Part shown: in pieces, positions 26,804-35,620 of the stretch
Layout of the letters: each line of letters starts with the position of its first letter
How positions within the stretch are numbered: the first letter of the stretch is position 1
The notes under the pieces: model-generated
The model's input: the letters and a program-made list of their open reading frames with translations, nothing else
Databases searched by the model: none
What the model was told of the DNA's origin: nothing
Program-made: the position numbers and the translations under genes
DNA from: Mariprofundaceae bacterium
Lineage (GTDB): Bacteria; Pseudomonadota; Zetaproteobacteria; Mariprofundales; Mariprofundaceae
Assembly: GCA_021772895.1 (NCBI GenBank)
Contig: JAJFLC010000023.1
Location: 1-64,000, forward strand
Length of the DNA: 64,000 bases
Direction of reading: 5' to 3'

Positions 26804-27493
26804 ATGGCTGAACAAATGACTGTATGGAACCTGATTTTCGGAGCCGGCATTGTTGTAAAAGGTGTGCTGGCATTGTTGATGTTCCTCTCAGTGATGTCAT
26901 GGGGAATTATCTTCAATAAATGGCGCCTCTACCGGAAAACCAAACAGGATGCAGATACATTCTCCGCATCTTTTTGGGGTGGTTCGGATATGGATACGCT
27001 GTTGGCCGGTATTCCGCAGCAATATAAAAACAGCCCGCTGCCTAATATCTTTCAGGCAGGGTATCGGGAATATATGCGCCACCGCAGAGACTCCGATGAT
27101 AAACATGAAGGGAAAATTGTTGCAGGCGGTGGACTTGATGGTATCCGTCGCTCACTTGATGCTGCATTCTCCCGCGAACTTGAAGGGCTCTCGCGTCATT
27201 TGGCTTTTCTGGCTACGGTGGGTTCCACCTCACCCTTTATTGGCCTCTTTGGTACGGTATGGGGAATCATGGGCGCTTTTCAAAACATCGGGTTATCACA
27301 AAGCACCTCACTGACAGCCGTTGCCCCGGGCATTGCTGAAGCACTGGTTGCAACCGCATTTGGACTTGTTGCCGCCATTCCTGCTGTCGTAGCTTACAAC
27401 AAATTTACGGCTGATTTGAAACGCATCGCATCGGGCATGGAGCAGTTCTCCTCTGAATTTCTAAACATCATGTCCCGTCACATCCGGAGCTAA
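26804..27493 (+). CDS. tolQ: TolQ, proton channel subunit of the Tol-Pal system
   Basis: 229 residues of the MotA/TolQ/ExbB family. It has three membrane segments: near residues 15-40 (VVKGVLALLMFLSVMSWGII) and two in the C-terminal half (FLATVGSTSPFIGLFGTVWG, ATAFGLVAAIPAVVAYN). With TolR it uses the proton gradient to energise TolA during envelope constriction. An AGGAG site precedes the ATG. Confidence 0.96.
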   Translation: MAEQMTVWNLIFGAGIVVKGVLALLMFLSVMSWGIIFNKWRLYRKTKQDADTFSASFWGGSDMDTLLAGIPQQYKNSPLPNIFQAGYREYMRHRRDSDDKHEGKIVAGGGLDGIRRSLDAAFSRELEGLSRHLAFLATVGSTSPFIGLFGTVWGIMGAFQNIGLSQSTSLTAVAPGIAEALVATAFGLVAAIPAVVAYNKFTADLKRIASGMEQFSSEFLNIMSRHIRS

Positions 27494-27496
27494 ATC

Positions 27497-27913
27497 ATGT
27501 GGGCAGGTCAAAGTAAATGGGATAAAGAGACAGAACCCATGGGTGAGATCAATGTCACGCCCCTTGTTGATGTCATGCTGGTATTGCTGATTATTTTTAT
27601 GGTCACTGCACCGTTACTTACACAGGGCGTCAATGTTGACCTGCCGGATGCCGATTCTCCTGCCATGCAGCAGAATGTTGAGCCAGTGGTCATCTCCATT
27701 CATAAAAATGGAAAAATTTATATCCAAAAACATCAAATCAAACTCAAAAAACTTGCGCCACGCATTTCAGCCATGAGAAAAAACAAACCAAACCTCCCTG
27801 TATTTATTCGTGGCGATGCCAAAACAGCTTATGAACATATTGCACAGGTCATGAGTACGTTGGAACAGGCTGGCATTAAGAAGGTTGGACTTGTCACTGA
27901 ACCTGGCCGTTAA
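27497..27913 (+). CDS. tolR: TolR, inner membrane protein of the Tol-Pal system
   Basis: 138 residues, ExbD/TolR family. A membrane helix contains the proton-carrying Asp: INVTPLVDVMLVLLIIF (the Asp of LVDVML). The periplasmic part follows (VVISIHKNGKIYI, YEHIAQVMSTLEQAG). It starts 3 bases after tolQ. Confidence 0.96.
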   Translation: MWAGQSKWDKETEPMGEINVTPLVDVMLVLLIIFMVTAPLLTQGVNVDLPDADSPAMQQNVEPVVISIHKNGKIYIQKHQIKLKKLAPRISAMRKNKPNLPVFIRGDAKTAYEHIAQVMSTLEQAGIKKVGLVTEPGR

Positions 27914-28580
27914 ACCCGCAGGCCAAAACAGTCTCAATGCCGCAGATTTTATATTTGCAGGTATCATCCATCTGATTGTGATTCTATTGATTGTTATCTT
28001 AAGCTGGTGGCAATCTGTGCCTGATCCGGAACCGTTAAAACGTATCGAAGTTCAAATGATTTCTGCCAAAGAACTCGCAAAACTTCAAAAGCCAAAAACT
28101 GCAGTTCGGCAAAAAAACAAACCACTCAAAGAAAAACCTCGCCCTGTTTTAAAGCTTGAAACAAAACCGGAAAAAACGAACAAAGTAATTGAAGATGATT
28201 TTGATCCTTTTGCACCCATGCAGTCCCAAAGCGATGTTGTTACACCCAAAAAAGCGCTGCAAAACGATATGGTTGATGCCATAGGCAAACAGCTTTCACA
28301 ACAGGAAATCGATCGTTATATCGCGATGATGCAACAAGCGGTTCAGAGTCATTGGAAGGTTCCCGCAGGTGTTGACAGCGCTACGCCTGATCCATTGGTG
28401 GAGATGACGCTCAGACGAGATGGATCAGTGCTTAGTGCCCGTATCACAGAATCCTCAGGAAATGCATCGCTGGATCAAACCCTGATCAATGCCATTTATG
28501 CAGCATCACCTTTTCAGCTGCCCAAACAGCAGTTTGAGGCATTCAGCACCAATCAGCTGCGCTTTAGACCACTAAAATAG
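27891..28580 (+). CDS. tolA: TolA, inner membrane tether to Pal/TolB
   Basis: 229 residues, much shorter than E. coli TolA (421). One N-terminal membrane segment (FIFAGIIHLIVILLIVIL) is followed by a Lys/Pro/Gln-rich linker and a TonB/TolA-type C-terminal domain (VQSHWKVPAG, VEMTLRRDGSVLSARITESS). The only start codons before the membrane segment are TTG (27885, 27891) or CTG. The TTG at 27891 has AAGAAGG six bases upstream and is preferred. The gene overlaps tolR by 23 bases. The short linker suggests a less extended TolA domain II. Confidence 0.88.
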   Translation: MSLNLAVKPAGQNSLNAADFIFAGIIHLIVILLIVILSWWQSVPDPEPLKRIEVQMISAKELAKLQKPKTAVRQKNKPLKEKPRPVLKLETKPEKTNKVIEDDFDPFAPMQSQSDVVTPKKALQNDMVDAIGKQLSQQEIDRYIAMMQQAVQSHWKVPAGVDSATPDPLVEMTLRRDGSVLSARITESSGNASLDQTLINAIYAASPFQLPKQQFEAFSTNQLRFRPLK

Positions 28581-28628
28581 ATCGCCAAACAATTCAATAA
28601 AACAATATTACCACAAAGGACACTGACT

Positions 28629-29888
28629 ATGCGCTTTATGCTACTTTTGCTTTCTATGGCCTGTTCAACTTCAATTTTTGCAGTGGAGTTTGATGTTTAT
28701 CAATCCGAATATCGCCCACTCCAACTGGCTTTGGTGGTTGATGGCTATGCAGAATCACAAAGTGAAGAAACAAAGCTTTATCAGATCATAAAAAATGATT
28801 TGATCAGCAGCCAGTCCTTTTCCACACTCGATCCTTTAAGCTTTATTGCCGATGCAAACACAACATTACAAAAAATTGAGTATGCAGATTGGCGAATCAT
28901 CGGGGCCGATGTGGTAACCGCATGCCTGTTAATCCAAACAGAAAGTGGCTGGCAGGCTGAAGTTCAGGTGCACGATCCTTTTCGTGGTAAACATCTTGCC
29001 AGCAGGACCTTTAATGGTGAAGCCAATGAATTCCGCAGCCTTGCGCATCAGGTTTCAGACTTTATTTACCATACAATTATTGGTGTTCAAGGCCACTTTA
29101 ACTCTCAGGTTCTTTATGTGAAAAAGAGAGGTGATCATGCCGATCTGATTTATATGGATCAGGATGGCAGTAATCGGCAACCTGTTGGCAAAAATTTCAC
29201 ACTGCTGCTCTCGCCTGACTGGGCTCCCGATGGTCAACATGTTGCGTTGAATACTTATGTAGGTAATCGCCCCAGACTGGAAACTTTTGACCTTGCAACG
29301 GGCAAACGCAGCGCATTTGGAAGCTTTAAAGGTTTAAACAGTACACCCGAGTATTCGCCGGACGGACGTTTTATCGCAGCCGCACTCTCTTATACCGGCA
29401 ACACCGAAATACATATTTACGACATCAAAAAAGGTACATGGCGCCAATTCACACATCATTCAGGCATTGATACGACACCCACATGGTCACCGGACGGTAC
29501 ATGGATTGCTTTTACCAGCAATCGAAACGGAACCCCCCAGATTTATCGCAAACGTCTTTCCGGTGGTAAAGCCGAACGTATTAGCTTGAAAGGCAATTAT
29601 AATACCTCCCCGGTCTGGGCACCACATGGTGATCGTATCGCTTTCATCACCCAGAAAAATTGGAAATATGCGCTTGCGACCGTGCATATTGATGGCAGCG
29701 GATTGCGTTATTTGGTAACCGGACAACGTGTTGAATCACCAAGCTGGTCTCCCAATGGGCAAATGTTACTCTATTCGGCAGAAAATGGCGGTGCCCGCCG
29801 TATCTACCGAATTCCAGCCTGGGGCGGAAATGCAGTCGCCATCACACCCGCAAATATTGATGCATCCGATGCTGCATGGTCACACTAA
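28629..29888 (+). CDS. tolB: TolB, periplasmic beta-propeller
   Basis: 419 residues. Signal peptide ends near FAVEF. An N-terminal alpha/beta domain (to about 150) is followed by a six-bladed propeller. Its repeats read LLLSPDWAPDGQHVA, TPEYSPDGRFIAA, TPTWSPDGTWIAF, SPVWAPHGDRIAF, SPSWSPNGQMLLY. TolB binds Pal and TolA. A GGA-rich ribosome site precedes the ATG. Confidence 0.96.
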   Translation: MRFMLLLLSMACSTSIFAVEFDVYQSEYRPLQLALVVDGYAESQSEETKLYQIIKNDLISSQSFSTLDPLSFIADANTTLQKIEYADWRIIGADVVTACLLIQTESGWQAEVQVHDPFRGKHLASRTFNGEANEFRSLAHQVSDFIYHTIIGVQGHFNSQVLYVKKRGDHADLIYMDQDGSNRQPVGKNFTLLLSPDWAPDGQHVALNTYVGNRPRLETFDLATGKRSAFGSFKGLNSTPEYSPDGRFIAAALSYTGNTEIHIYDIKKGTWRQFTHHSGIDTTPTWSPDGTWIAFTSNRNGTPQIYRKRLSGGKAERISLKGNYNTSPVWAPHGDRIAFITQKNWKYALATVHIDGSGLRYLVTGQRVESPSWSPNGQMLLYSAENGGARRIYRIPAWGGNAVAITPANIDASDAAWSH

Positions 29889-29981
29889 CGACGAGAAAAA
29901 CATCCGCGCTAGACAGCATGAGAAGTTTGGTGTTCAATTGTGAAAGTTACTGAATACAGAACATTTATCGGGAGGATTCCA

Positions 29982-30464
29982 ATGAATCTCAAACATTATT
30001 CAAAACTGGCCTTGATCGGGCTGGCAACAGCAAGTTTACTGTTTGTTGGTTGTGCAAAAAAAGAAGTTGTGACTGAAACTTCTGCACCTGCACCAAAAGC
30101 ATCAACGGCACCAGTTAAAACAATGGTGAACAAACCAACTTCAAACTCTGTCTATTTCGCCTATGACAGTGCAAGTCTTGATGGTGCTTCCAAAGCAGCA
30201 TTGAATGCACACGCGGCATGGCTCATGGATCATTCAGGCAAGAGTATAACCGTTGAAGGAAATTGCGATCAGCGTGGTAGTCGCGAATATAACCTGGCCC
30301 TGGGTCAACGCCGTGCAGACAGTGTTAAAGCTTATCTGGTAGCGCAAGGTGTCAAGAGTAGTAATATTGATACGGTTTCTTTTGGTGAAGAACGCCCTGA
30401 CTGCACCGGTAGCGGTGAAGCATGCTGGGCACAGAATCGCCATGCGGACATTGTTAACCGTTAA
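29982..30464 (+). CDS. pal: Pal, peptidoglycan-associated lipoprotein
   Basis: 160 residues from the ATG at 29982, fixed by a strong GGGAGGA upstream; the frame runs 14 codons further 5' without such a site. Lipoprotein signal ending in LFVGC. OmpA-like domain with VYFAYDSASLD, VEGNCDQRGSREYNLALGQR and RADSVKAYL, the peptidoglycan-binding residues. It anchors the outer membrane to the cell wall. Confidence 0.96.
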   Translation: MNLKHYSKLALIGLATASLLFVGCAKKEVVTETSAPAPKASTAPVKTMVNKPTSNSVYFAYDSASLDGASKAALNAHAAWLMDHSGKSITVEGNCDQRGSREYNLALGQRRADSVKAYLVAQGVKSSNIDTVSFGEERPDCTGSGEACWAQNRHADIVNR

Positions 30465-30483
30465 TCAAACAGCTTTGATTGAT

Positions 30484-31269
30484 ATGAAGCGGCCATCGGT
30501 TTTTCCGGTGGCCGTTCTTTTCATGCTGTTGGTTTTTTCAGGATGCGTAAAAAAAGATGTTGGCACATGGGAACAGGATAAAGCCGTAATCATGGCGTCC
30601 GTTCAACAAATGCATGAAAATCATGCAGCCATGGAAACAAAATTAAAAACCATGGAAGCCAAACTTTTTGAACTTGGAAAAAAAATCAAACAACAGGAAG
30701 CAAATAACAGTGCGCTTACTGCAAGTCTGAAGGCACTACGTAAAAAACTTCCACGTAAAACAACACCTTCAAAAGCTTCCAGAAAAAATCAGAAACTTGT
30801 AAAAAAATTACAGAAAATTGAGTCCAGCATTCGTTCAGCCGCCACAAAAGGCACTGCAATGATTCAACCCAATGACAAAAGCATTGAAAAAAACAGTTAT
30901 ACAGCAGCCTACCTCGCTCTGAAAAGCGGACGATATGAAGAGGCTTCCATTGGTTTCAAGGTATTATTAAAAGATTATCCACAAGGTGAATATGCTGATC
31001 AGGCCTATTTTTGGCTTGGCGAAAGTTATTTTGCCCAACATAAAATGAAAGAAGCTATTAAAGCTTTTAAAAAAGTTGCCAGCAATTATCCTGACAGCGC
31101 CAAACATCCGGCAGCTCTTATCAAACTGGCTGCTGCCTATCAGGAATCTAAACGTAAAGGTGATGCGAAGGCAGTGCTTCAACGTCTGATCAAGCAACAC
31201 CCTGAATCCAATGCTGCTGAACAGGCACGCACTCAATTAAAAACACTCGAAGCGGGGCAAAAAAAATAG
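30484..31269 (+). CDS. cpoB: CpoB/YbgF, Tol-Pal system coordinator
   Basis: 261 residues from the ATG at 30484. The longer frame overlapping pal has no signal peptide at its start and is rejected. The signal here ends in LLVFSGC, a lipobox, so this copy is probably lipid-anchored, whereas E. coli CpoB is soluble. A coiled coil (about 30-85) is followed by three TPR units (YLALKSGRYEEASIGFKVLL, YFWLGESYFAQHKMKEAIKA, ALIKLAAAYQESKRKGDAKA). It ties peptidoglycan synthesis to Tol-Pal. A terminator-like hairpin lies within its first codons. Confidence 0.93.
   Translation: MKRPSVFPVAVLFMLLVFSGCVKKDVGTWEQDKAVIMASVQQMHENHAAMETKLKTMEAKLFELGKKIKQQEANNSALTASLKALRKKLPRKTTPSKASRKNQKLVKKLQKIESSIRSAATKGTAMIQPNDKSIEKNSYTAAYLALKSGRYEEASIGFKVLLKDYPQGEYADQAYFWLGESYFAQHKMKEAIKAFKKVASNYPDSAKHPAALIKLAAAYQESKRKGDAKAVLQRLIKQHPESNAAEQARTQLKTLEAGQKK
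30490..30521 (+). terminator. Terminator-like hairpin inside the start of cpoB
   Basis: Stem CGGCCATCGG (30490-30499) with CCGGTGGCCG (30505-30514), all paired apart from one T-G wobble, loop TTTTT, followed by TTCTTTT. It looks like an intrinsic terminator. Because it lies 6 bases inside the cpoB reading frame, translating ribosomes would disrupt it, so it may act as a partial terminator or attenuator between pal and cpoB-queE-queC. Confidence 0.55.
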
Positions 31270-31928
31270 CTTCTGCCAGAACACTTCGTATTCATGAAAT
31301 TTATGAGAGTGTACAGGGTGAAAGCACATTGGCTGGTACGCCCTGCACATTTATCCGTCTCGCAGGCTGCCCGCTGGCATGCCACTATTGTGATACTCCT
31401 CAGGCAATACCTGTCGATTCGGGGGCTCCGATGGCTATCTCTGACATTCTCAAGCAGGTCACCAACTACGCTCACCCACTGGTCCTTGTGACTGGGGGCG
31501 AGCCTTTGGCCCAGCGAAATTGCATGTGTTTATTAGACAGCCTTATGAACACAGGCAGATCGGTTCAACTTGAAACCGCAGGTGCCCATGATATTTCAAA
31601 CGTACCTGATGGCATATCCATCATCATGGATATCAAAACGCCTGACAGTGGCGAAGTAGCGCGTAATCGCTGGCAAAATATCGACCATCTTAAAAAAAAT
31701 GATGAAGTAAAGTTTGTCATCAACAGTCAAAATGATTACGAATGGGCCAAAGATGTTATCCATAGCAGAGGTATTACAGCATTAAACATTCCAATTCTCT
31801 TTTCACCCGCATGGAAACGTCTTGCACCTGCCACACTTGTGCAATGGATTCTTACAGATCATTTACCCGTAAAATTACAAATTCAGCAACATAAATATAT
31901 ATGGGGCGCGGAAAAGACCGGTGTATAA
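31266..31928 (+). CDS. queE: QueE, 7-carboxy-7-deazaguanine synthase
   Basis: About 220 residues. A radical-SAM enzyme of queuosine/7-deazaguanine synthesis. The cluster motif is C-P-L-A-C-H-Y-C in RLAGCPLACHYCDTPQA, followed by VLVTGGEPLAQ. The essential upstream segment HEIYESVQGESTLAGTPCTF is encoded in frame before the first TTG (31329). No ATG, GTG or TTG exists between the upstream stop (31218) and that segment. The best-fitting start is ATA at 31266, overlapping the cpoB stop as ATAG and followed by GCT (Ala); ATT codons at 31236 and 31290 are alternatives. The 3' end overlaps queC by 8 bases. Confidence 0.88.
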   Translation: MASARTLRIHEIYESVQGESTLAGTPCTFIRLAGCPLACHYCDTPQAIPVDSGAPMAISDILKQVTNYAHPLVLVTGGEPLAQRNCMCLLDSLMNTGRSVQLETAGAHDISNVPDGISIIMDIKTPDSGEVARNRWQNIDHLKKNDEVKFVINSQNDYEWAKDVIHSRGITALNIPILFSPAWKRLAPATLVQWILTDHLPVKLQIQQHKYIWGAEKTGV

Positions 31929-32616
31929 TCAAACCTCTTCAAACAAAGCGGTTGTTTTGCTTTCAGGCGGCCTGGACTCTGCCACAGCCTTAGCCTGGGC
32001 CAGTAAAGAGCAAGGCTGGCAATGTCATACCGTGGCATTCGATTATGGTCAAAGACATCGAATCGAACTTGAAGCATCTGCAAATGTAGCCCGTTCACTC
32101 GGCGTTCAGGATCATCGTATCATCACTGTCGACCTTGCTGCCATTGGTGGTTCAGCCCTCACCGAAGATATTGATGTACCAAAAGATCAACATCACGATG
32201 CCACGATTCCTATCACCTATGTCCCTGCCCGCAACATGATCTTTCTTTCATTGGCTGCCGGGCTGGCTGAAACAGTTGGTGCCAGTAAAATCATCATAGG
32301 TGCCAATATTGTGGATTATTCCGGTTATCCTGACTGTCGGCCGGCTTTTCTCAATTCATTTGCCAAAACCGCAACTTTGGGGACTAAAACAGGTTCTGAG
32401 GGTTCGCCGCTTGAAATTGTTGCACCGCTTCTTAAACTGGATAAATCAGAGATTATCACACTCGGATTGAAACTTGGTCTTGACTATGGCCTTACCCGCT
32501 CCTGTTATGATCCGCACCCTGATGGTATGCCATGTGGTCATTGTGATTCCTGCCTTTTCCGTCAGGAAGGTTTTGCCAAACTATCTAAAACTGATCCCCT
32601 GCCCTATCCTGAATAA
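31921..32616 (+). CDS. queC: QueC, 7-cyano-7-deazaguanine synthase
   Basis: 231 residues with a GTG start overlapping queE. It converts 7-carboxy-7-deazaguanine to preQ0 using ATP and ammonia. The PP-loop is VLLSGGLDSATAL. The zinc site is formed by Cys in SCYDPHPDGMPCGHCDSC near the C-terminus. Together with queE it forms a small queuosine module behind tol-pal. Confidence 0.95.
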   Translation: MYNQTSSNKAVVLLSGGLDSATALAWASKEQGWQCHTVAFDYGQRHRIELEASANVARSLGVQDHRIITVDLAAIGGSALTEDIDVPKDQHHDATIPITYVPARNMIFLSLAAGLAETVGASKIIIGANIVDYSGYPDCRPAFLNSFAKTATLGTKTGSEGSPLEIVAPLLKLDKSEIITLGLKLGLDYGLTRSCYDPHPDGMPCGHCDSCLFRQEGFAKLSKTDPLPYPE

Positions 32617-32702
32617 CGCTGAAAACACCACCTTCAGTTGATATGTATAAGGCCAATGATAAAATGCTGTCAAGGCTACTTGGAAGCTGGAGAGGTCATC
32701 AA

Positions 32703-33734
32703 ATGGAGAATGACGTGAACTTAATCATAAAACGAGTCACACTGCTGTTTGCAGCACTATGCTTCGTCCCATTTTTTACCACACTCCTTTTTGCAACTGA
32801 AACACCCTACCCCATCTCTGAGCAAGAAATTAATGCCTGGAGATTGACTGAAGTTCCTTATCCTGAATCAAACCCAAATCAGAAAGCTGTTGAAGAACTT
32901 GGCAAACAGCTGTTTTTTGATCCACGTCTTATTGGTGACCGGACCTTCTCTTGTGCCGCATGTCATTTTCCAGGCACAGGCTGGAGTGATCCACATCCCA
33001 ACAAAATAAAAAATACTCAGGGCATGGATCGTCAGGCTCCCAGCTTGATTAATGTTGCCTTCCAGAAGGCATTTTTCTGGGATGGGCGTAGCAAAACACT
33101 TGAAGATGCGATTGAAGTCCATTTAAAAGAGCTCTCGCTTACCAGTGGTTATAAAACTTCTGCTCTTCCGCAAGCCTATCAACAGAAATTTCTGCATATC
33201 TTTGGTACTTCATCAACTTCATCAACAAATATTGCCAAAGCAATCGCAAATTTTCTGCGCACCATTGTTGTTCAGGATTCTCCATTTGATCGCTGGATTG
33301 CGGGAGATACATCCGCACTGTCTCAATCAGCCAGACGGGGTTTTTTACTCTTCATCGGTAAAGCGGAATGTTCCAAATGCCATAGCGCACCCAATTTCAG
33401 TGATTCAAAATTTCATAATATCGGGCTAAACACACTTGATCCAGGACGCCTTGATGTAAGCCAAAAGAAAGTAGACAAAGGCCGTTTCCGAACCAGTTCA
33501 CTGAGACAAATTTCCCGTACCCCGCCTTATATGCATACAGGAACAAAAAACACACTGATGGCTGTGATCGAGTTTTATAGCCATGGTGGTGATCGCCATG
33601 AACCAAGCAATGAGTTGAAGGTTCTAAATTTAACCGAACAGGAAGAGCGTGAGATTTTAGATTTCCTGACAAGCCTGACCGGTAGCAACAGTTCAATTGT
33701 TATCCCTCAAATGCCCATCAGCAATGCGCCCTGA
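32703..33734 (+). CDS. Di-heme cytochrome c peroxidase / MauG-family protein
   Basis: 343 residues from the ATG at 32703, which has GGAGAGG upstream; a start 20 codons earlier lacks this. An N-terminal signal (LIIKRVTLLFAALCFVPFFTTLLFA) exports it. Two heme c sites are visible: CAACH near residue 85 and CSKCH near residue 225, with LGKQLFFDPRL and QAPSLINVAFQKAFFWDGRS typical of the family. It probably reduces peroxide in the periplasm; a MauG-like modifying role cannot be excluded. Single gene. Confidence 0.9.
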   Translation: MENDVNLIIKRVTLLFAALCFVPFFTTLLFATETPYPISEQEINAWRLTEVPYPESNPNQKAVEELGKQLFFDPRLIGDRTFSCAACHFPGTGWSDPHPNKIKNTQGMDRQAPSLINVAFQKAFFWDGRSKTLEDAIEVHLKELSLTSGYKTSALPQAYQQKFLHIFGTSSTSSTNIAKAIANFLRTIVVQDSPFDRWIAGDTSALSQSARRGFLLFIGKAECSKCHSAPNFSDSKFHNIGLNTLDPGRLDVSQKKVDKGRFRTSSLRQISRTPPYMHTGTKNTLMAVIEFYSHGGDRHEPSNELKVLNLTEQEEREILDFLTSLTGSNSSIVIPQMPISNAP

Positions 33735-33863
33735 GCCAGTAAATATTCAGGCACTGAAAGGCACAAGTTATTCCTACCACCAACGCCCTTAAATCAGGCT
33801 TGCAACTATTTTATGCCTGCTCTAAAGCCCTGAAATTTTAATGTCCTTTTCATTCACTTACCA

Positions 33864-34229
33864 TCACTTCCCGAATCCAAAAAATGGACTGAGTGAAACA
33901 TATAAAATAAATAATACTGCCATCAAGAGCATCAAAAAGCGGACAGGATGCTCCAATATTTTATCAATTACCGTTTGATGTCTGCCCTCTTTTTTCAATT
34001 GTTTGTATGCTATTCGGGCTGCCATTGCTCGCTGCTGCTGATAGGTTTCAATCAATGATGTCGCTTCTTTCAATCGATGATCATCATGCAACCATATACC
34101 CGGTAGTGAAATCCCCCAGCTACCTGCGTTGGTTTCATAAAAATCAATGTGATGATCGCTTAGCAGTTGCCGAACCTCTTCAGCCTCATCATCAGGCACA
34201 CTTCTAAGTTTAAACAGTAATTCCGACAT
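33864..34229 (-). CDS. Small membrane protein, DUF6164-like
   Basis: 121 residues from the ATG ending at 34229, preceded by GAGGAAGAAGG. The N-terminal half (LLFKLRSVPDDEAEEVRQLL, IDFYETNAGSWGISLPGIWL) looks like a small ferredoxin-like signal-transducing domain of the DUF2007/DUF6164 kind. A Lys/Arg-rich helix and one C-terminal membrane segment (FLMLLMAVLFILYVSLSPFF) follow. Function unknown. Confidence 0.7.
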   Translation of the reverse strand: MSELLFKLRSVPDDEAEEVRQLLSDHHIDFYETNAGSWGISLPGIWLHDDHRLKEATSLIETYQQQRAMAARIAYKQLKKEGRHQTVIDKILEHPVRFLMLLMAVLFILYVSLSPFFGFGK

Positions 34230-34311
34230 CCTTCTTCCTCTCACATAACACTAAACATCTATCAAGAATCCATACAAAAATCACGATACACACAAAAGTC
34301 TTCAAATCACA

Positions 34312-34349
34312 CGTGACAACTATAGTGAAAGCATAATAGTCACGATACA
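34312..34349. promoter_or_regulatory. Possible operator upstream of the GT4-like glycosyltransferase gene
   Basis: Inverted repeat CGTGAC (34312-34317) and GTCACG (34339-34344), 21 bases apart, around a CATAAT hexamer (34332-34337). The sequence TCACGATACA occurs twice, at 34281-34290 and 34340-34349. No good -35 box is seen, so this is only a suggestive site. Confidence 0.3.
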
Positions 34350-34357
34350 GTTGCCAC

Positions 34358-35590
34358 GTGAAACTCAAGCTTCTGATCATTGGTTATGTTTGGCCGGAAC
34401 CGCACTCTTCCGGTGCAGGTGTGCGCATGATGGAGTTGATTCATCTCTTTCTTGCACAGCAGTGGAACATCACCTTTGCCAGTCCTGCCGCACTTTCTGA
34501 ACATATGGCCGATCTTGATGCGCTGGGTGTTAAAAAAGAAAATATTGCAGTCAATGACAGCTCTTTTGATCATTTTATCCTGGAGATGGCACCGGAAATC
34601 GTGCTTTTTGATCGTTTCATGATGGAGGAACAATTTGGTTGGCGTGTTGAAACACAGTGCCCTTCAGCACTGCGACTCATTGAATCCATTGATCTCCATT
34701 GCCTGCGTGATGCCAGACATCAGGCCAGCAAAAAAAAACGTACAGTCGAACTCAGTGATCTTTATAGTGACATGGCCAAACGTGAAATCGCCGCCATTTA
34801 CAGATCTGATCTTACCATTCTTATTTCTGATTATGAGTTAAAACTATTGCATGAAACGTTTTCAGTTCCCAAAGATTTACTTCATCTCTGCCCATTCATG
34901 TTTGATGAAACACAGATCATAGATCCACTGCCTGCTTTTAAATCACGAAACCACTTCATCACGATTGGAAACTTTCGCCATGCGCCCAACTGGGATGCCG
35001 TATTATGGCTTAAACAGATTATCTGGCCGCTGATTCGTAAAGCTTTGCCTGAAGCCGAACTCCATATTTATGGTTCCTACCCACCACCCAAAGCCACCGC
35101 ACTACACACACCCAAAGATGGTTTTCACGTGCTTGGCTGGGCGCCTGATGCCATGGAAGTTATGAAACAGGCCAGAGTCTGCCTGGCACCTTTACGATTC
35201 GGGGCCGGGATCAAAGGCAAACTTGCCGATGCCATGCTTGCAGGCACACCCAACGTCACCACCGATATCGGTGCAGAAGCCATGACAGGTGGATTGCCCT
35301 GGGCTGGCAACATTGAAAATGATCCAGAAGCCTTCGCAGAAGCGGCCATTCAACTCTATCAGGATGAGCAAGCCTGGCATCAAGCTCAAAGTCGCGGCTT
35401 TGATATCATCCGCCATCTCTTTAACAAACAACAAAATGGTGATGCGCTGATTCAACATATTCATGCGGTGTTGGAAAACCTTGATTCACATCGCCTGCAT
35501 AACTTTACAGGCTCCATGCTGCGACATCACAGCCATCGCAGTATAGAGTTCATGTCCCGCTGGATTGAAGCCAAAAATAAAACTTTATAA
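34358..35590 (+). CDS. GT4-like glycosyltransferase
   Basis: 410 residues with a GTG start. N-terminal Rossmann fold (LLIIGYVWPEPHSSGAG, where acceptors bind). The C-terminal donor half has FITIGNFRHAPNWDAV, HVLGWAPDAMEVM and FGAGIKGKLADAMLAGTPNV, with the conserved Glu of GAEAM. This is the Glycos_transf_1_4 pattern of nucleotide-sugar glycosyltransferases. It stands alone, so its polysaccharide or glycoprotein target is unknown. Confidence 0.85.
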   Translation: MKLKLLIIGYVWPEPHSSGAGVRMMELIHLFLAQQWNITFASPAALSEHMADLDALGVKKENIAVNDSSFDHFILEMAPEIVLFDRFMMEEQFGWRVETQCPSALRLIESIDLHCLRDARHQASKKKRTVELSDLYSDMAKREIAAIYRSDLTILISDYELKLLHETFSVPKDLLHLCPFMFDETQIIDPLPAFKSRNHFITIGNFRHAPNWDAVLWLKQIIWPLIRKALPEAELHIYGSYPPPKATALHTPKDGFHVLGWAPDAMEVMKQARVCLAPLRFGAGIKGKLADAMLAGTPNVTTDIGAEAMTGGLPWAGNIENDPEAFAEAAIQLYQDEQAWHQAQSRGFDIIRHLFNKQQNGDALIQHIHAVLENLDSHRLHNFTGSMLRHHSHRSIEFMSRWIEAKNKTL

Positions 35591-35620
35591 CAAGCATTAT
35601 TCGTTATTTAATAGAAATAG

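Noticed and set aside
30349-30483. 45-codon N-terminal extension of cpoB overlapping pal
   Set aside because: It would bury the lipoprotein signal, and it reads pal coding sequence in another frame. The ATG at 30484 fits the signal peptide.
35125-35464. Two overlapping antisense open frames within the GT4 gene
   Set aside because: They are shadows of a well-supported glycosyltransferase; no family similarity or ribosome sites.
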